A DNA stretch of 64,000 bases. Source: Euryodendron excelsum (lineage: Eukaryota; Streptophyta; Magnoliopsida; Ericales; Pentaphylacaceae). The notes below the pieces were generated by a model. That model was given only the letters and a program-made list of their open reading frames with translations. It ran no database searches and was not told the DNA's origin. Below, piece after piece: positions 1-11,917 of the stretch; the stretch's first letter is position 1; every line of letters starts with the position of its first letter. The DNA lies in the NCBI GenBank assembly GCA_033060915.1, contig CM065389.1, forward strand, positions 7,882,001-7,946,000, written 5' to 3'. Both the position numbers and the translations under genes were made by a program.

Positions 1-326
1 TTCATCTTGTTTCTGAACACCCATTTGGTTCCAATTATAGAATGATCTTTAGGTCTAGGAATAAGATTCTAAACCTCATTCTTTTCAAATTGGTTTAACT
101 CTTCTTGCATGGCCATAATCCATGACTCATCATTTTCAGCATCCTGAAAATATTTTGGTTCTATTTGTGAAAGAAAAACAAGATGATTACATACATTTCT
201 AAGAGATGATCTTGTTCTTACCCCTTGTGATGGATCACCTAGTATTTGCTCTGTTGGATGGTTGTGGACAAATTTTCATTCCTTTGGCAATCCTTCATTC
301 TCATCTTGTTGGCTTGAGAAGTCATC
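1..326 (-). pseudogene. copia reverse transcriptase N-terminal end, cut by the window edge
   Basis: Minus-strand translation gives the linker to RT, with DESWIMAMQEELNQFEKNEV, then a TAG where copia RTs have Trp, then PRPKDHSIIGTKWVFRNKM. This is the conserved RT start (usually NEVW-L-PRP--H-IIGTKWVF-NK). The remainder lies left of the window. Confidence 0.8.
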
Positions 327-1280
327 TCAATTTCCACTTTCATGTGGTGGAGCTTCACTTTGAGTTGGGTTAATATTCAATGTATCCAAGTTCTTCTCCA
401 CATCTTCTACATCATCATTCACAGCCTTTCTAGACAAAGAGTTTAGTTCATCGAAGGTAACATGAATTGATTCTTCAACAACTAAGGTTTTCTTATTGTA
501 AACTCTATAGGCCTTGCTACGTGAGGAATATCCTAGAAAGACAGCTTTATCAGATTTTGCGTCGAATTTACCAAGGTTGTCCTTATTGTTATTCAACGCA
601 AAACATTTGCATCCGAAAGCTCTAAAATATGAAACATTTGGTTTCTTGTTTTTCCAAAGCTCATATGGGGTTTTATTCAAAAATTTTCTTATCAAAACTC
701 TGTTTAAAACATAGCAAGTTGTGTTAACAGTTTCAGCCCAAAAATATTTTGATAAATTGTTTTCACAAAGCATTGTTCTCCCCATTTCTTCTAAAATTCT
801 ATTTTTCCTCTCAACAACTCCATTTTGTTGAGGAGTTTCAGGTGCTGAAAAATTGTATTCAAAACCATTTTCATCACAGTATATTTCAAACGGTTTGCAA
901 TCAAACTCACCACCATGGTCAGTCCTAATTGTTGTGATTGTAAATCCTTTTTCGTTTTGAACCTTTTTACAAAACTTGGTGAAGAAAGCAATTGTTTCAT
1001 CTTTGTGAGCTAGAAAGAATGTCCATGTGAATCTTAAATAATCATCAACAATGACAAGAGCATATTGTTTACCAGCTAAACTTAGAGTTCTAGTTGGTCC
1101 AAATAAATCCATATATAATAGTTGAAGTGGTCTAGAAGTAAAGAGCATGTTTATGGATTTAAAAGAAACTCTGGTTTGCTTTCCCATTTGACATGCATCA
1201 CAAATTTTATCTTTTTCAAAATTGAGTTTGGGAAGACCATTTACTAACTCATTTTTTGAAATTTTTGAAAGAATGCTCAT
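327..1280 (-). pseudogene. copia integrase core
   Basis: The 317-codon open frame holds the second half of the HHCC zinc finger (CDACQMGKQ), then the RNase-H-fold integrase core: Asp in YMDLFGP, Asp in RTDHGGEF, and Glu in NGVVERKNRILEEM. The C-terminal part (FRAFGCKCFALN, FLGYSSRSKAYRVYN) is the standard copia linker to RT. The three catalytic acids are present, but the frame is closed on both sides by stops, so no intact polyprotein exists. Confidence 0.9.
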
Positions 1281-1304
1281 ACTAATATGATCAAGTCTTC
1301 TATG

Positions 1305-1697
1305 TCACGACCAACTATCCTCTTTGTTCACAGCAACAAGGCACTTGATTTTACAAGAAGATAATTCATTTAAGTTGAAAGTGTAAATATTACCTTGTCT
1401 ATGACCAGTTAATATGATCTTGTTATTATTTATGTTTACTACATTACATTTAGATGATTCAAACACTACTTTGCAACCTTTGTCACACAATTGACTAATG
1501 CTCAACGGGTTGTGTTTAAGTCCTTTAACAAGTAAAACATTCTCAATAGAAGTTGAAGAATTTTTACCAATACTACCTATACCGATGATCTTGCCTTTGC
1601 TATTATCTCCAAAAGTAACCAATCCTCCATCCTTTGGTGTGAGAGAAGTGAATTGAGTTTCATCTCCAGTCATATGCCTTGAATAGCCACTGTTCAA
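1305..1697 (-). pseudogene. copia protease / GAG-pre-integrase region, active-site Asp lost
   Basis: The frame begins with WYLNSGYSRHMTGDE, the place where copia proteases have D-S-G followed by C-S-x-H-M. Here the catalytic Asp is Asn and the Cys is Tyr, both explained by G-to-A changes on the coding strand. The following residues (IENVLLVKGLKHNPLSISQL) are the usual protease to GAG-pre-integrase sequence. The protein would be unable to cleave the polyprotein. Confidence 0.85.
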
Positions 1698-1752
1698 GTA
1701 CCATTGATCCTTTTTGGAGTTAGCTTGAAGACATACCTACAAAACAAACAAC

Positions 1753-2404
1753 TCAACCTTTGACCTTTGGTACCCAAATCATCTTGGGTTCAGCGGGGTT
1801 AGTCTTCAATGTTCCTTTTGGAACCCAAGTTTTCCTGACAGTATAAGATTTTTGTATAAGGAAACATTGGTTTGCAAAATGACCTCTCTTGTGACAATAA
1901 AAGTATGTGATTGTAGCTTTTGAAAACTTTTTATGTTTGAAAACATTGTAACCTATTCCAGCCTTGTCAAGAGAGCAATTTCGTTTGCCAAGCATAGCAT
2001 CAAGTTTATCTCTTCCATTGACACATTTAGAGAGAGATTTTTCTAAATCAGTGATTTTGTCTTTCAAAACAAAGTTTTCCTTTTTCAAAATATCATTTTT
2101 ATTTTGTAACTCTTCCATTCTTTTGTGAGAGTGGTTACCATATTCTTAAGAAGATTGTTTTTTATGCCTAACTTTTTAAATTCAACAATCAAATCATCGA
2201 AAGCATTTTGTAATTCATTAATGAAAAATCAGGATTAGTTACCTTTGTTTCTTCTTCATGTGCCATAAGACATAAATTGGCTACTTCATAAGTTTCAGAT
2301 TCATCTAAGCTCGAATCTTCACTGTCACTCCATGTTGCAGTTAGAGCCCTCTTCCTTCTTTCTTTCTTTCCTTTGTTTTTCAGTTGTGAACACTCATTTC
2401 TCAT
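1753..2404 (-). pseudogene. copia gag C-terminal part with degenerate zinc knuckle
   Basis: Two open pieces (2189-2404 and 1753-2118) continue gag. The first is acidic/Ser-rich; the second has a heptad-like stretch (NDILKKENFVLKDKITDLEK) followed by YCHKRGHFANQC. In a normal CCHC knuckle a cysteine stands two residues before the first one seen here; that position reads Tyr, so the metal site lacks one ligand. The two pieces are in different frames. Confidence 0.75.
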
Positions 2405-2740
2405 GTGTCCTGGCTTTTTGCATTCGTAGCATATAATGGTAGAATCCTTGTTGTTGGATTCACCCTTTGCTTCATTCTTCTTTCATTCTTTCCACCTTCT
2501 TTTCATGAATCTCTTGAATTTTCTTGTGATAAGAGCAAGATCTTCCTCATCTTCTTCTTCACTTTTAAATTCATTTTCTGATGTGGTGAACTTGAATGCA
2601 ACAGACTTCTTTCTCTTGTCTTCTTCTTCTTAAGCATTCTGTTTTTGGGTCAGCTCATAGGTCATGAGAGAGCCAAGAAGTTCTTCAAGAGGTAGAGTGT
2701 TGAGGTCTTTAGATCCTTGTATGGCTGTCACCTTTGCTTC

Positions 2741-3295
2741 TCATGTCTTTGCCAGTGATCTTAAGATTTTTCTCACCTGTTCACTGTTAAGATACACTTT
2801 TTCAAGAGATTTTAAACCATTAACAATGTCAGTGAATCTAGTGAACATTTCGATTATAGACTCATCAGGTTTCATTCTAAACATTTCATAATTATGCACA
2901 AGAATGTTAATTTTTGACTCCTTGACCTGATTGGTCCCTTCATGAGTCACTTCAAGTCTGTTCCAAATTTCTTTGGCAGATTCACAGGTAGAAATCCTAT
3001 TGAACTCATTTGGGTCTAATGCACAATATAAAATGTTCATAGCTTTAGCATTAGATTGCATAAGCTTCATGTCATTCTCATCCCATTCATTTTCAGGTTT
3101 AGGGATAACTTCTCTTTCACTAAACTTGCTGGGAATTTTAGGACCACTAACAAAAATCATCCATAACTCATAATCAACAGATTGAATATAAATTTTCATT
3201 CTATTCTTCCAATAGTTGTAGTTTGTACCATTAAATATTGGAGGTCTGTTAGTGGATTGACCTTCACCTAGAGAACTTCCAAATATGGTTGTCAT
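2741..3295 (-). pseudogene. copia gag N-terminal part (UBN2-type capsid domain)
   Basis: An open stretch of 184 codons starts with Met-Thr-Thr just inside the primer-binding site. It contains the gag signature PPIFNGTNYNYWKNRMKIYI and later residues typical of the UBN2/retrotrans_gag region (SAKEIWNRLEVTHEG, LVHNYEMFRMKPDESI). This is the capsid-forming protein that packages element RNA. The frame ends prematurely at about residue 184; the remaining gag is scattered over other frames to about 1753 (for example 2189-2404), so it is a broken gene. Confidence 0.85.
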
Positions 3296-3337
3296 GGATC
3301 AACTCTAAGGATGTTAAGCCTTTAAACTAGAGTACTA

Positions 3338-3349
3338 GCTCTGATACCA
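3338..3349 (-). other. Primer-binding site (initiator tRNA-Met type) of copia element
   Basis: The + strand reads GCTCTGATACCA, whose complement TGGTATCAGAGC is the usual plant copia PBS matching initiator-Met tRNA. It lies 2 bases from the LTR start at 3352, which fixes the orientation of the element as minus. Confidence 0.85.
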
Positions 3350-3351
3350 AT

Positions 3352-5190
3352 TGTTGGCCCAAGAAGGCAACCCAAGAGGGGGGTAAATTGGGTTTTATAG
3401 AATTTATATCAAGAATTGTAACTAAAAACAGTTTATGTATTTCAACAACACTTAATCAAAATATATATATCAAGTATGTGAAGTATATACTAATGTGTAT
3501 ATTTATACAAGCATATATAATGAGTTAATAAGCAAAACAGAGGCAAAAGAGAAGAGCACCAGATTTTATAGAGGTTCGGCCAACCTTGCCTACGTCCTCT
3601 CTTCTTCGATCCTTTCGAAGGAATTCCACTATGTAACACTCTTTACACAGCTGCTGGTTTTGCCACAAGTACCCAGCTCACTCTTACAAAAGCTTTTTCC
3701 CAAGCTTTCAAAACCCAAGAGATTTTGTCCAAGCTTCTCTCAAACTTACAAGTGATTCTGTCCAAGCTTCACTCAAACTTACAAGTATTTTTACCTAAGA
3801 ACACTTAAACTTACAGGTTTACAAACCCACCCAAGTGAAATGAATAAAGGTTATACAATGGGTAACTCTCCTAATGAGTATGTGAACAAATACAACTCAA
3901 TGAATAACCTTAAACACTCAACAAAAATATTTGGCAGTGAGGTACAAAAGATTTTCAGCTTCAAGCTCTTGATATCAATGGTATAATTGCTCTTGTCATC
4001 ATCATTGAAGCTGTAAGTATCTTCTATTTGAAGATATGGATCGATTCTAGCCGTTGGAGAAGTATGGGAGAAGTTTTGGTTGCATATTTTCCCATACCGT
4101 CTATTAGAAATATAGCCGTCACTGTCTGGGGGTCGACTTTTTTTACAATGAGTCGGCTCTTTTTGCATTTCAGCAGATTTGTCAAGGTTCTGTCCAAATG
4201 AGTCGACTCTTTTGCTCCAAGAGTCAACTCTTTTAAGCAGTCTCCAGAATTTTTATTCTCTGTTGAAATGAGTCGACTCTTTTTACAGCAAGAGTCGACT
4301 CTTTTGAGTCTCCAGCAGAATTCCAAGGCTCTGTTTGAAAGAGTCGACTCTTTTTATAGCAGGAGTCGACTCTTTTAAGCAGAAAACATGTTTGTGCAAT
4401 TTTTCTTCATTCTTCTCCAAAGTCTCTAATCTTTTCATAGATCATCCAAATAAACTTTTTAAAGCTTGCAAACACTTCTTCAAGATTGGATGACTCCAAA
4501 AACATCTTCAATCCATTCTAGATGAATTTACTTCATTTTCATTACTTGTAGAGCTCTTCCATCATTAATGCTTCAACCATTCAACCAAATTTTCATCATG
4601 ATCTTCAAGAGAACTTCCAAGACTTAAAATCTTCATTTCTTTAACTGATTCTCTATTCTTCTTTGAACATCTTCATTTCTAGATTTTTTCTAGAATTCTT
4701 CAATTAATATAACTTCTTCATAGACTTTAACAAATCTTTCAAGAAAGCTTTTCTAGTCTTATGATTCCTTCCATGCTTTCAAGACATCTTCAAATCTAAC
4801 AAGAAAACTTCTCTATCTTTGAGTCGGTCTCTTCTTCTTCCATTCTTGCAAAATATCTTCAAGTCCTCAAAATCTTCAATTTTTTCAATCAAGACTTTGA
4901 GCATTTGTATTCTTCTTCCTTGATATCCATTATCTTCATTCTCTTATAAGATCACCATAGTTTAATGATCTAATAATTCTACATAGTGTGCAGATTAATT
5001 ATTAATTAGATCTTGACTTAAAACTCATCATAATGAATGATTTGTGATGCAAAGATTTGAATAAAGAATGAAAAGCATGATGAGATGATGTATTCTACAA
5101 AGTTGATATTATAAGAAGATAAAGAAATCTCAAGATGATGAAAATTTTAGATTGAAGATTGATAATCATGAAAGAATGGCATATTCAACA
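3352..5190 (-). repeat. 5' LTR of the partial copia element
   Basis: Begins on the + strand with TGTTGGCCC immediately beyond the primer-binding site and is taken to end at ...TTCAACA (TG...CA rule, imperfect terminal inversion). It holds no credible coding sequence; the short open frames around 3850-4330 overlap the internal tandem repeats. The length (about 1.8 kb) is long for a copia LTR, so the true end may be nearer. Confidence 0.5.
4131..4385. repeat. ~70-bp tandem repeats with paired GAGTCGACTC palindromes inside the LTR
   Basis: About four degenerate units start near 4131, 4198, 4266 and 4339. Each unit carries two copies of the palindrome AGAGTCGACTCTT (or a one-base variant) separated by 6-8 bases such as TTACAGCA or TTATAGCA, then a spacer with TCTCCAGCAGAATT or similar. 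The array sits in the LTR, where promoter and enhancer elements of retrotransposons normally lie. Confidence 0.75.
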
Positions 5191-5525
5191 GGGTCAAGTT
5201 AGGTAGTGACCCATCAATCAAACTATCAAAGTCAGGTTTACAAACATTAGAACCGATTTTGACTCGGTTTCTGATTGAGTTAGGTTAGAAATTCCTCTTT
5301 TATTACAAAAAAATAAAAATTTAGTGAGTACTTAAATTACAAATAAATAAAAGCATTTAGTAAAAATCTATATGCTATTAAAACTTAACTATTACATTAA
5401 GTCATTTTATCCATCTTATCTAAAATACACCATAGCACCATACAATCATAAAATATGTTGGTCTATCAACCATTACATTTAGTCATTTTATCTATAGGAA
5501 AGAGATATAGCAGATCGGGTTGTGT
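5191..5525. other. AT-rich non-coding stretch
   Basis: Between the copia LTR and the duplicated block at 5526. No coding potential, repeat boundary or RNA gene was recognised. Confidence 0.5.
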
Positions 5526-6232
5526 AGAACAATCTTAAAGAGTCTAAAAAACTCTGGTTGTGTAGAAAAAATTAATTGTATGGTCAAGTATCAAAGTAAC
5601 TGTTAAGAGTTACATAGAGAGTTGTTAGTCTTCCCAAGCTGATAGTAAATTAGAGAGTCAATAGGTGAGGAATCCAGATTTTATTTTTATGTATACAGAA
5701 AGAGTAATTTGTTTATGCAGTCTCCCAACCCCAGTAAAGGCCAGATTGATGAACACCCCTCCACCGTCAAGCAAATAATGATTGTAATGAGGCCATATCT
5801 AGAACGACACTTCTGGTTTATGAAATAAAAGTTCAGGAAAGGATTAGCCAAAAACTCAACAGAATCTATAGTATGGGTTCAAGTTAAGCAAATAAGGTGC
5901 ACTTAACACATTTGTTATTAATCAGTGATCAGAGACTCAAAATCCACCATGCCACTATTTTTATTCAGATTTCTCATGCATAATCAAACTATATTAACCA
6001 CCATATGAATCCTACAGTATATATACCGATAAGGCAGTGGACAACTCGATTTTACATAAACAGACAGACTTACAGTTTTTCCAGCTTAGTTTGTTTTCTC
6101 TTGACCTTGTGAAGTTGATAATGTCCGAACATTGGATCTGTTACTGGCCAAATCAAAGTGACTACAATGAATAAAGAATAACGTATAAGATATTAACAGC
6201 ATCCTTATCTCACACTAAAATCATATCCAAGC
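5526..6232 (-). repeat. Segmental duplication block X, copy 1 (matches 63030-64000)
   Basis: Nearly colinear with the right end of the window, starting at AGAACAATCTTAAAGAGTC here and AGAACAATGTTAAAGAGTC at 63033. Matching stretches include CACCCCTC-C--GTCAAGCAAATAATGAT and GCCATGCC-like 3' flank, and the terminal exon. Copy 2 has about 280 extra bases (63412-63690) that are missing here. Differences are scattered point changes and small indels, so the duplication is not recent. Confidence 0.85.
6070..6214 (-). pseudogene. Terminal exon of unidentified gene X, frameshifted copy
   Basis: Homologous to the exon at 63853-63996, with an ATTTTAG acceptor on its upstream side. One extra T in the run GTTATTCTTTATTC shifts the frame relative to copy 2, so the hydrophobic segment and the basic tail (HKVKRKQTKLEKL) are no longer in one frame. 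The stop codon lies at 6070-6072. The other possible frame contains TGA near its start and TAA near its end. Either way this copy looks inactive. Confidence 0.55.
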
Positions 6233-6355
6233 CATGCAGTATGCAGTTAACAAAATAATTAGATTTGTTAACCATCATAATCATGGAAGAGTAGAAAAAA
6301 ATTGAAAAACAGAACAACAAAAAATGAATCAGGAGAGACAATAACAAATAAAAAA

Positions 6356-6532
6356 GAGTAATGTTAAGTATACTCTTACCGACCATTACTCCAACCACTC
6401 CTGTTGAGTTGGCATGCATTGATAGGTAGATCAATTCTTTCTCTCTATCTGCCTATCAATGCATGTCAACTCAACAGGAATAATTGAAAGAGTAATTGGT
6501 AAGAATGTACCTAACATTACTCAATAAAAAAT
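6356..6532. mobile_element. 177-bp hairpin MITE with perfect 9-bp target site duplication (MULE-like)
   Basis: The element starts GAGTAATGTTAAGTATACTC and ends in the inverse, CATTACTC. Further in, a second pair of arms (CCTGTTGAGTTGGCATGCAT and its complement) folds nearly the whole element into one hairpin around the loop CAATTCTTTCTCTCT. Both sides are flanked by AATAAAAAA (6347-6355 and 6533-6541). A 9-bp duplication fits Mutator-type transposases; no coding capacity is present. Confidence 0.8.
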
Positions 6533-6541
6533 AAGAGTAGT

Positions 6542-7162
6542 TTCACTTTAACCTTGTGGTTTGCTAAAAAAAACCATACGTTAAAAACCTAGAGTTACAA
6601 CCCTGTGCGCTAGACTAAAGTGAAAACATTTTAGTTTTTCCATCCGACATGATTGAGATTGGTATGCGCACACTGGACTCTAGTATTTGACTAAGCAGAT
6701 GGTATTTTCTGCCAATTCTAACACTTGAAAGGACAATTTTGCCCTTGTTATGTGAATAGAAGAAGATGAAGCCAACAATAAGCTGCTGCTCTGTTTTCTT
6801 TATTGAGAAAAAATTGCAAAACTCCATGGCATTTGCCAAGTCATCACAAAGTGGGCTATCAACAAACAAAAATCTTATTTGGTTGAGTAGTTATTTGGTT
6901 GTAAATTAATAATCTTTTTTCACTAACTTTTCTCTCACTCCTCCATGAAGCCTATAAGTACTAAGCAATGTTTCCATACGAAAATATCTGACCCAATCCC
7001 CATCTGTTTAATAAACCTCTTTGAGTAAATTAACCTCCAGCAGGATCCAACATGTTAAACGACACCAAAAAATATTCCTTCGAGGTTTAAGATTATAAAC
7101 ATCAGCCATTACACTTAAACCCAAATCCCTTCATCCAGATGACCACCATCTGACAATGGCAA

Positions 7163-7165
<3 letters not shown>
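6542..7165. other. Non-coding stretch
   Basis: AT-rich, with only short chance open frames. Nothing recognised. Confidence 0.4.

Positions 7166-7219
<54 letters not shown>
7166..7219. repeat. (CT)n microsatellite
   Basis: About 27 uninterrupted CT dinucleotides. The open frame across it on the minus strand is an artefact (Arg-Glu repeat). Confidence 0.95.
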
Positions 7220-7221
<2 letters not shown>

Positions 7222-8459
7222 CTATATGTATGTGCAACATATGTACAAAATACACAGCTGCCATTGGCCACAGGTTGATTCCCCTTTTTTGTTGGAAATG
7301 CATTACACTGAATTGATAAAGGAAATAAATTCTATTTCCACACAAGAACACGTCCTTACACAGGACTCTGCGCAAATTCCCACATATTCTTAAAACTCCT
7401 TTCCCATGATTAACAAAAACATTAAATTTGTAGCACCCACGAGATTAGATATTATATATACTGGGGGTCTTATATTTTAACTGCCATATAGACTAGACTT
7501 TGATGACTTTTGGTACTTGTGTATTCATACTATGATAACAAAATCATGAAATTTCCTATCCAGTATTTTTGAATTACCTATTTCACATGAAAACAGTTCA
7601 ATATATTTATTTCTTTCGCACGTCCTTTCACGTGTGGCTAAACTCTTAATCAGAAGCGGATCAAATACAAGAAAATATTCATGGGTGAGCAGTGAGATTT
7701 GAACTCAAGACTTATGCCTGCTCTGATTTCACGTTAAATTATTGACTACCAACTCATCTAAAAACTTAAGTGGTTAGAGAAATAGACAACTGTATATTTA
7801 TATCTTTACAAAGACCATATCTAAATTCATTCTCTTAATCATTGAAAGAATGAAAAAAAAAAAAAAAAAACACCAGTTTTTTCTTCTGTAGATTTTCCTT
7901 CAAACATTCTGTATGAACAAAACCATTTTTTTCCCTTTTGAACACCATGTATGTAGAAAGCAATGGCCTCCATTTTCAACCTTACTCTTTATGGGAGAAA
8001 ATTGAAACCCTCGCATTTGCTTCTCTAATAATATACAAACCCGTTTGAGATTTTCCTTAATTTTGTTGCTAATGGCGGATTGGTTAAGGTCTACTTGCAT
8101 TGAGGACTTGCCCTCGCATTCGATTCCACAAATACTGATCTCGGGTCTGTAAAAAGAGAGAAATAAAGCTGCAATAAGAATTTAGGCATACTTAGCTCTC
8201 TGTGAGCCAGAATTTGATTGTCCATCATTGTTGTCAGTGGACAAGAAAGATTGTACTTTAAAAAGTAAGAATTAGAATTCTTAGTTATAAAATATTATTA
8301 ATAACTATATACATATTAATTATTATTTTAATAAAATATTATTATTTTTTTATATTTTTGTGTCTAGTGTAGATTTAAAGTTAAAACGAGCAAAATAAAG
8401 TCAACGTACATAGAAGCATTTATTCAGGTATTGATTTGATGTAGTATACACATATTATA

Positions 8460-8490
<31 letters not shown>

Positions 8491-11366
8491 TAATGTATGC
8501 ATATTATATTTATATATGTTAGTGGTATAATATATTATTTATACATATATATATGTGTGTGTGTGTAGGTGACCCACAGAATTGATGCAAGTGGATTAGA
8601 TTGAATTAAATAAATGAAAGCAAAGTCAATGAATAATAAAAAAAATAAATAAAATGAAAGACATGATGAAAAGCATGGAGGAAGTGGCCATCGTCGGCCA
8701 AAGAGAATTTCTTGAAATAAAAAAATAAATAAATGAAAGGCAGTTCACCGACTTGGCCAAATGCCTATAAATTGGGATCATCTAGGTGGAAGAAAGGAGG
8801 AGTCCAGAGAGCCAAAAGAGAGGAGTCATAGAGGAAGAGTTAAGAGAGTTTTAGTTAGGAATTAGTTTGCTATCAGTTTAATTTTTCAATCAGTTATTTT
8901 TTTCAATACTGTTGTTCTGCTATAATTAATTGTTTCATTTATGAAGTTATTTTTCAAGTCAAATCTCTTCAATATTATGAGTAGCTAATTTTATTATTGG
9001 AGGCAATTATGAAGATCATCCGGGAATCTTGAGATATCAATAAAAGTAATTGGTACTTTTGGATAATTAAATTTTAGATCTTTGAAAAAACTTAGATTCT
9101 TAACTATGTTTGTAATACCTTCCGTTTTGACAAAGCAGCTGGTATATACAAATCGATAGTATGAATTTATGGTGTTAATTTTGCTATTCTAGATTTAATT
9201 ATTATTGAAATTATATTTTTATCGCTAAGCCTGCAAAATCAAAAGCTCAAGATGAAATCAATGATTTGAGTTACAAAACCACCGTTAATATTTCACGTAT
9301 ATCGAGTGGTCCAATCAATTAGATCCAAAACCGTTTTTATTATTTAAAGTCTAGTTCCATAATCATCAAACCTTTCAAAGCAAAACATTTTTTTTTAGTT
9401 ACTATTTTTCTACGCCAACTGTCCAAATCTCAACGGTATTATTCTTGATGGAATTCAAACAGGTTGGTTTAGGTTCTAACTGAAATCAGTGCAATACAAC
9501 AATATTTAGCCCGGCTTAGTCGATATCTAATATTTTATCGTGGGTGAATTTATTTTTTTTATTGTGGGTGAATTCATCTTTTATCAAGGATGAATTTTCA
9601 GCTCAAACTTTAACCGTTCCCTGCAGATTCAATCTCGACTTACTGAGTTATTACTACATCACAACTGCATACTAGCGAATTTCAATCACATTATTTACAA
9701 GTAATCAAAGAACAGGTTACAATATAGTCAATCATTGTTCTTACACATTAATAGACTAGAGGGCGGGACAAATGTAATGTATGTGTAACTCTCCCACTTG
9801 TAGTAATTATAGAAACGTGAGGGATGAATAAAAAATTAACATTCAATTATATAAGGAATTGAATGGTCAAAATTTCTTTTAATTGCTTCAACTGATAAAT
9901 TAAAATAAATTTTTAAATTTCTAAAGAGCATTTTTTTGTAAATAAGAGAGATACACAACTTCTAGAATAATTATTTTAAAAAGATACGAAACTTTCAAAA
10001 TAATCACTTTATATATTAGAATAGATTATGCGATCCCGTTCCCTAGATTTTTGCTCCTCGTCGTATTGATGCGGGGAGACAGCGATCCTGATTAAGCAGG
10101 AAAGAAACCCATGCGCTATAACTCAAATCCATGACGGTGACGGATTAGGATTCCATGCCTTAAATTGTTGCAATTCAATATCGTTCAAATTGTATTTAAT
10201 AAGGAAGATATCCATTTAAGAGACATCACTGAGATAAAACACTATCGTAACACAATTTTTAGAAGCGTATTGTACTTTATATTTACAAATTCAACCCCTC
10301 TCTAGTCATCCTTCATACATTTCTCGGCGTGCCACATGTTTAAAAAATTAATCCTACTGCTATAATTATCAACTCTCTCAAAAAAACATTTTAACAAAAT
10401 TTTTAGAGTTTAAAATAAAAAGAAATTTGAATTTTTTTGTGTCAAGTGCCAGCAACTATTGACCAACTAATATACTTGTAGAGATTTATGAGAGGAGGAT
10501 AAGGGTTTTTATTCCCGGCATAGTCTAAAAAATTCATATAACAACTATTTTCACTAGGGCTAGACTTGGAGTGGGTTAGACTTGCATTATATAATCACAA
10601 CTCAAGTACTAGCTCGTGTTTGACTAGTCTAGCTAGAAATCAGGCCTAAACTTACATTCTCAAGTCCTTCTAAAAGACGAAACAAAATTTTAATGCTTTC
10701 CCATTTATTTGGAATTCTTTAAACAAAATATTTTTTACTTTTTAAATTAAAAATAATTATTTTAGTAGTTTGGGTGCATATTTTTCAATTTTAGAGATGT
10801 AGTTCAACTCCCGTGAATTTTCTGTTAACAAAAATAGTACTTCCCATTTTAGTGATACAAACATATAAGATTAAATAATGTAAAATACAATATTGAAAAT
10901 ATGTATACAAATATCTTACTATATATAAAACAGCCATAGCAGCACACAAGTATCTGTTTTCATTTGAACCGTTTTGCCCCCAAATTGATTTTAAATTACG
11001 CGGCTTTGCTGGTGCTTTTTTGTTGGCCGGATATGCACAGTAATTTTACCATTTTAACCCTAGAGAGCATAAATAATTCCTCCTTACCAGCGGCTAAAAT
11101 TTAAATTCAGCAACTTTGTGTTTAATAATTAGGTAAAATAAGTTGAGTAATAAAAATGATGACTCATGAGGATTGCAACATTTCATATTTGAGAATCAAA
11201 ACTTTTTGTAATAAATTTTATTAAACTATGACATGTACTATTTTATTACATCAACAATCTTAATTGGTGCAAATAAACAGAATTTTATGAGGAAAAAAAT
11301 CACATGACAAAATCAAATAAAAATCAACAATAGTAATTTATTTATATTTTAGTTTGTACTCTAGGT
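7220..11366. other. 4.1 kb AT-rich non-coding region
   Basis: No convincing coding sequence on either strand. It contains an A-run (7852-7870) and an AT/TG-rich simple stretch (about 8440-8565). Near 8760-8780 there is a TATA-like CCTATAAATTGGG followed by a GA-rich leader, which could be a solo LTR or a promoter remnant, but I found no matching ends. A repeated GTGGGTGAATT occurs around 9540-9570. Confidence 0.4.
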
Positions 11367-11917
11367 TAGGGATGACAATCAGACCCGAAAAACTCGAACT
11401 TTGCTTCACCCGCCCCTAATAAGAAGGGTTTAGGGTATGAATAAATGGGTTAGGGACGGGATATGAGGAAGAAAACAAAATTCGACGTGGGTTTGGGACG
11501 GAGAAGAGTTTAGGTCACTTGACCCTAAACCCTCTCCAATTATATTATAAAAACCCATAAATATTTATATTATATTTAATTATATAAAATATCCTTAGTA
11601 TATAAGTAAACATTAGGATTCTAATGTTACTACCTATATTATTAGATTTAAGTTTCTTTTTTTCTCAATTTTATATCACATTAGATTCAGTATAATTTGC
11701 ATTATTTTTTGTTTTTAGAGACTTATTTTTGTTTTAAAACTTTATACAGGGTGAACACGTTTTAACCTAAACCCCGATTAATTTAAGTGAGATGGTGGTG
11801 GGGTGAAGAGGTTTAACCCTCACGAGTTTGGAACGAGGTGTTGGGTGAAAATTTTCTATTAGAGACAGAATAAGATTTAGCTAAATCCGCACCAATCTTT
11901 TCTCATTGTCATCCCTA
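11367..11917. mobile_element. 551-bp MITE with 13-bp terminal inverted repeats (hAT-like)
   Basis: Starts TAGGGATGACAAT and ends ATTGTCATCCCTA, a perfect 13-bp inversion. The flanks CTCTAGGT and CTCTGGGC agree at 6 of 8 positions, consistent with an aged 8-bp duplication of hAT type. Subterminal sequence also pairs loosely (GGGTTTAGGG- near the left end against CCTAAACCC near the right). The centre is AT-rich and non-coding. Confidence 0.65.

Larger units (their letters stand above)
1..5190 (-). mobile_element. Ty1/copia retrotransposon, partial (3' part outside window), minus strand
   Basis: Reading the minus strand from right to left there is an LTR, an initiator-Met tRNA primer-binding site, gag, zinc knuckle, protease, integrase and the start of reverse transcriptase; the order protease-integrase-RT is that of Ty1/copia. 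The element runs off the left edge, so the rest of RT, RNase H and the 3' LTR are not visible. It is dead: reading frames are broken at many places, the protease Asp is Asn, and the tryptophan expected just before the RT start is a TAG. The outer end of the 5' LTR is placed at 5190, where TTCAACA mirrors the inner TGTTGG; that boundary is inference because the second LTR cannot be compared. Confidence 0.85.

Noticed and set aside
7115..7375. 86-codon minus frame with an Arg-Glu run
   Set aside because: Translation of the (CT)n microsatellite.
10021..10140. Patch with GCGGGGAGACAGCGATCC as a possible tRNA gene
   Set aside because: No consistent T-arm (GTTCRA) or acceptor stem was found.
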